Positions 60,129-64,000 of a DNA stretch of 64,000 nt are shown in pieces. Numbering within the stretch: the stretch's first letter is position 1; every line of letters starts with the position of its first letter. The position numbers were made by a program, and so were the translations under genes. Origin of the DNA: Prinia subflava (Eukaryota > Chordata > Aves > Passeriformes > Cisticolidae). The stretch covers positions 992,001 through 1,056,000 of the forward strand of contig NC_086259.1 of the NCBI RefSeq assembly GCF_021018805.1, in the 5' to 3' direction. Under the pieces are notes generated by a model, which was not told the DNA's origin, did no database searches, and worked only from the letters and a program-made list of their open reading frames with translations.

Positions 60129-63100
60129 AATGAGATGGTTAAAAATACTAAAAATCTAATTGGAAGGAATAAATTCTGGCTTGATAAACACAGACCTTCT
60201 CTCTTTTCTCCTGTGTAAAGCGACCCATCTTCAAAGCATTTCAGAAGGGTTGGTGTTCACAGATCCTGCAGACACAAAGAGCAGTGCCTGTGACTCCCCA
60301 GCTGAGGCCAGGCCTCCTCTGCCCATCCCTGTGACCTGTCCCTGGGGCAGGGTGACAGCAGTGCCCTGCCCTCTCCAAAAAGCAGAGGGAGCATCAGTAA
60401 CCCCCTCCAAAGATGTGTCCCAAAAATGACCAGAACCTTCTGACAACTAGTCAGGGCTGGGCTTATCTGTATGTTCCTTTTACGGAGAAATCTCATAGAA
60501 TTGAAATGCTGAACCAAGAGAAGGAGCTCAGAGCCATCTGTCCACCCTGCCGCCTTTTCAGACATGCCCAAGGACAAGTTTGCAGAAGGCTGACAGTGCT
60601 GGTTTCAATGTTGCTTATCTCCAGCATGACCCATATTGGCAGTTTTAACTTCAATCTTTGCTTTGTTTTCCAAAGAGGGACAGCACTTTAAATAAATCTT
60701 CTCTTCCTGCATTCAGTGCTAGCAGTTAATTTTCTCTAAATTCAGTAAAGCATCTATCCTGATTTAACAGACATCTGGGAAAGACAGGAGCAACAACATT
60801 GGTCGTGAAAGCTTCAGGCTGGCTCCAGAGTACCTCATAGCAAATGTCTTGGGTCAGTAGTTCAAGCTGCATTCAGAACAAAGATAGATTTTTCCATGTT
60901 GCAGCCCAGCCTTTGTGTGTCTTAGTCAAATCTTACTGGAGTCAAAGAAAATGACCTGGACTGGACCTTTTGCTTGTCCAAGGCAGCTGCTTTCCCACAC
61001 TTTACAAGCCTCGTATTCCCTTCTGGGTGCTTGATGGCAACCAGGGAAATCTGAGGAGGAAGACAGATCTGTCTACCTGCTCCTCACCAACCAGCCTGGA
61101 AGAGAAAACAGTTGTTTGGAGTCATCACATGGTGTGTGAGAACACACCATCCAGTGTGGTGAAAAATCCCTGAGAACTATTTCTCTTTAAAATATTTTCC
61201 AAGAAAAATCCAACATCCCACAGAGGCAAAGCACGTGGCTACGTCACCAGCACGAGACAGAAACCACTTTGTGCTGTAAACAGCCACGTCAGTGGGAAAA
61301 GGCTGTTTGCTTATTCTTATTTTCCCTCTACAATTGCAACTGTCATGTAAACTCTTTAATAAAGAGATCAGAGCTAGTCACTAAAGTGCTAGTCAGAAAT
61401 GCCAGGCACTGCAGAAATCAGCATTTTAATTTGAGTTTTGAACAGAATGAAGCCTTAACATAGCTCTCAAGCTATTTAAATATGGGGGAAATTAGCTGAA
61501 TGAATGAAAGAAAATAACACAGCTGGCAACTATTTAAAAAGAGCAGACTGACTTTTGTAAGTTCAAACGGGGCTGTTGAGAAATAACTTCTTATGAACTG
61601 TGCAAAATCAGATGTTGTACAAATATACATCTCTAATTATCTCTCCAGATGAAGACTTCAACAAGAATTAATCATAATGAAAGTTTCTCCAAAAAAAATC
61701 AAATTACTGAACTCTGAAAGAGCCTGCAAATATTTGGTTAAGATACATATATATATATTTGTGTGTGTAAATGTGTGTTTATATACACACAGTTGAAACT
61801 AATCCACCGCAAAGTTCTTTTAGAAGCATCTTTCTGTACATTATTTATCTTCACTGAATTATTCTGTAGCATCTGGGAAGACTGATTTAGGCAAAGAAAA
61901 TTTCCAGCTAAAACCAACATCCAAGTTTTTTTCCATTTTTTTGAACTCCAGTAACACTACAGCTACTCAGAGATTACACACAGGTTGTTCCACCCTCTTC
62001 CTGGCTCTCAGCAGCTGTCCAACACATGGCTCCAAGTTCTTGAAGAGTTTATATTGCCATCAGAACATTAAAAAATGTAAAGTTTTTCCCTCTGCAGGCA
62101 GAAGCCTGGCGTGGGACAGGAGCAGCAGGGGAGCTGAGCTCCTCAGGGTCCTGCAGAGCAACAGAAATGTTCCTTGCATGCAGGATCCCAGCTCTGTCCT
62201 GCACAATTCAGCTGGCAGAAATGCTGCAGCTCATTTTTAAAGAGAGAGAGAAGGAGAGAAAAAATAAAAATGAGACATAATAAACTCCAGAGCTGTGCAG
62301 ATAAAAAGCTTCCAGCCATTCAGGTGCTGATAAAACTGAAAGACGAATGGACAGTTTTGTATCTGTCCCCACTCCTACTGCCTGTCCTGTCTCCCACCAC
62401 TGCCAAGAGTATGGATAACCCAGCCCTTCTTGTTCTAATAATACACAGAATAGAGCTCTTTGCTTCCTGTTTTCACAATTTCTACAGGTCTGCTTATTTT
62501 GTGTCAGTCTCTTTTGCAAGCCAAATAATTTCTTTTCATGGCACACCCAGCAGGGCTTCGCTTGGGATTTTTTTATTAAAACACTGCTTTTTTAAGCTTG
62601 ATGGGTTTGCAAAAATCCTTCCATTTCTTTGATTTTCCACTTACTACACCTTTGCTAGCACAGCCCCACAAAATCCTTCAATGGTAAACAGCCCCAAGAT
62701 GAGGAGGGAGGAGAAACCAGACTGCTGACGGTGCCTCTGCTACCATCCCAAGACAGAAATGCAACCCTAATTCCCTTTTCTGGCATAGGATCTGCCTGGT
62801 GCATCGCCCAGGAAGCAAACCAGGATCACATTTGCTGTCTGTCAGCCAAGGATTGCACTCTGCTGTGGCTGGGGGCCATGGGAACTCATCTTGAAGATGG
62901 TAATTCATCACTCCTTTAACAAAGCAGAGGAGCCCCCACCGCGACTGGGTCTGTCCAGCCTTCCACAATGAGAAGCTTTTAGTGCGTTCCTGCTTTTATT
63001 CAAACCTGGGCACATTTTCGTTCCACCCCAAATGATTTCTCCTTGCCAGTGCCTTTGAAACGCATTCAGCAGGTGGAATGTTCCAGGATATCACAGCTTT

Positions 63101-64000
63101 AAAAGCCCAGGTTCCTGTTTGAGGCTCTCGTTCCTACAGGATTGAGTCTAATCGTTTCCAGTACCACTGAACGACTTAATAAGCTGCAAAAACTTGATAA
63201 GACAATGTAATTACCAGCTTTTATGTCTATTCTTAAAATAGCTACGTTCCTCATAGAGGTTGTGCAAGATATAAGTGTTAGCAGGAACAATTAAAGAACT
63301 GAAACAATTGAAGCAGATTAGAGAATTATTGCACACAAAAACTGTAAAAAATTCCAAACAAATTGCCATTCTTCCTTGTCTCTCCTAAACAATAATTTCA
63401 GGTACTGGAACAAATTACTCAAAACCAGAAAATCACTATGAGAAATAAAGATAATATTTACCCATACTGCAGGAAAAATAGGTATAAAGAGCCTTGTATC
63501 CATTCAGGTAATTGAAGATGCTGGACCGAATGAACTTTCTCTCACAACATTTCAGCTATTCAAGTCAGTGGAACAATACAGTCATTTCCTTATTCCAAAT
63601 ATTGGTGTTCAACACATCAGCACGTTGAAGGTGCAGTCTTTATTGTAAGTTATTTCCATTCCCTCACCCAAGACCAGACTCCTCCTGTTGTGTGGAAGCC
63701 CCAGGGTTCCCCCTCTGTGCCCTGGTCCTGCCCGCAGCAGGCTGGACAGAAACTCATTATTTCAACTATATCTGATACAGCCTCAAACAAAAGGCATGGT
63801 CACACTCTCTCCTTTGTTTTATTCCAGTAATTCCATCTCAATAACTTCAGGGCTTACTCATAAAAAATATAAAAGTGGCTTCCCTTTCTCATCCAAAGCA
63901 AAGAAAGCTCACCTCCCTTGAATACTAACACAACTGTAGAAACACAAATAGGATCACAGAAGAGTGGCTTTCCTCTAACCTTGACTGCTATCAGTAAAGC
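60129..64000. other. Unique non-coding stretch to the window end
   Basis: No gene seen. A compound (TA)n/(TG)n microsatellite with a short TGTGTG...CACACA hairpin lies at about 61744-61790. The part 63110-63330 is complex AT-rich DNA with isolated CpGs (CTCGTTCC, AATCGTTTCC, GAACGACTT) and may be conserved; that is inference. The 62174-62632 frame (152 codons) has no recognisable domain. Confidence 0.45.

Noticed and set aside
59496..60133. Several frames of 89-201 codons on both strands around 59.5-60.1 kb
   Set aside because: They overlap the CR1 3' UTR, a GC-rich non-coding repeat, in different phases. Similar peptides recur at the CR1 copy at 8755.

Overview
The window looks like non-coding nuclear DNA from a bird, probably a passerine. 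The evidence is the repeat content: four fragments of CR1-type (chicken repeat 1) LINE 3' ends, a tRNA-Ile-derived SINE with a CR1-like tail that resembles TguSINE1 of zebra finch, and two young solo LTRs. The rest is AT-rich unique sequence broken by short GC-rich, CpG-poor patches. I recognise no protein-coding gene, rRNA, functional tRNA or CRISPR array. Most open frames are short and overlap on both strands, as expected by chance, so they are not annotated. Two exceptions are kept as low-confidence items: a 262-codon frame at 53561-54349 and an exon-like segment ending in a splice-donor match on the minus strand near 54979-55187.

Layout. 1-8.7 kb: unique AT-rich sequence with an A/C-rich stretch, the minus-strand SINE (2960-3087) and a strong inverted repeat (6013-6049 / 6098-6134) that has a third, direct copy just upstream. 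8.7-18.4 kb: a CR1 fragment, a 32-bp tandem duplication, a small CpG cluster at 15.3 kb and stretches that look like candidate conserved non-coding DNA. 18.4-24.1 kb: a two-phase pentanucleotide array, a T44 tract, a diverged 29-bp minisatellite of about 21 units (21760-22350) and solo LTR copy 1 (plus strand, 23659-24108). 24.1-44.4 kb: mostly unique sequence with a CpG cluster at 33.6-33.9 kb, an AT microsatellite and a short CR1 fragment. 44.4-46.3 kb: solo LTR copy 2 (minus strand, 44394-44856, perfect 4-bp target duplication) and an uninterrupted (GGGAAA)36 array. 46.3-64 kb: a CR1 fragment, a 12-unit 29-bp minisatellite (52502-52853), the two odd reading frames, a minus-strand CR1 (59752-60128) and unique sequence to the end.

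Nothing here forms a pathway or operon. The most notable content is structural: the long hairpin, the G-quadruplex/triplex-prone hexamer array, the inverted pair of near-identical LTRs about 20 kb apart, and two minisatellites with the same unit length and a partly shared core. All calls come from reading the sequence by eye. Repeat family names rest on recalled consensus features, not on a database search.
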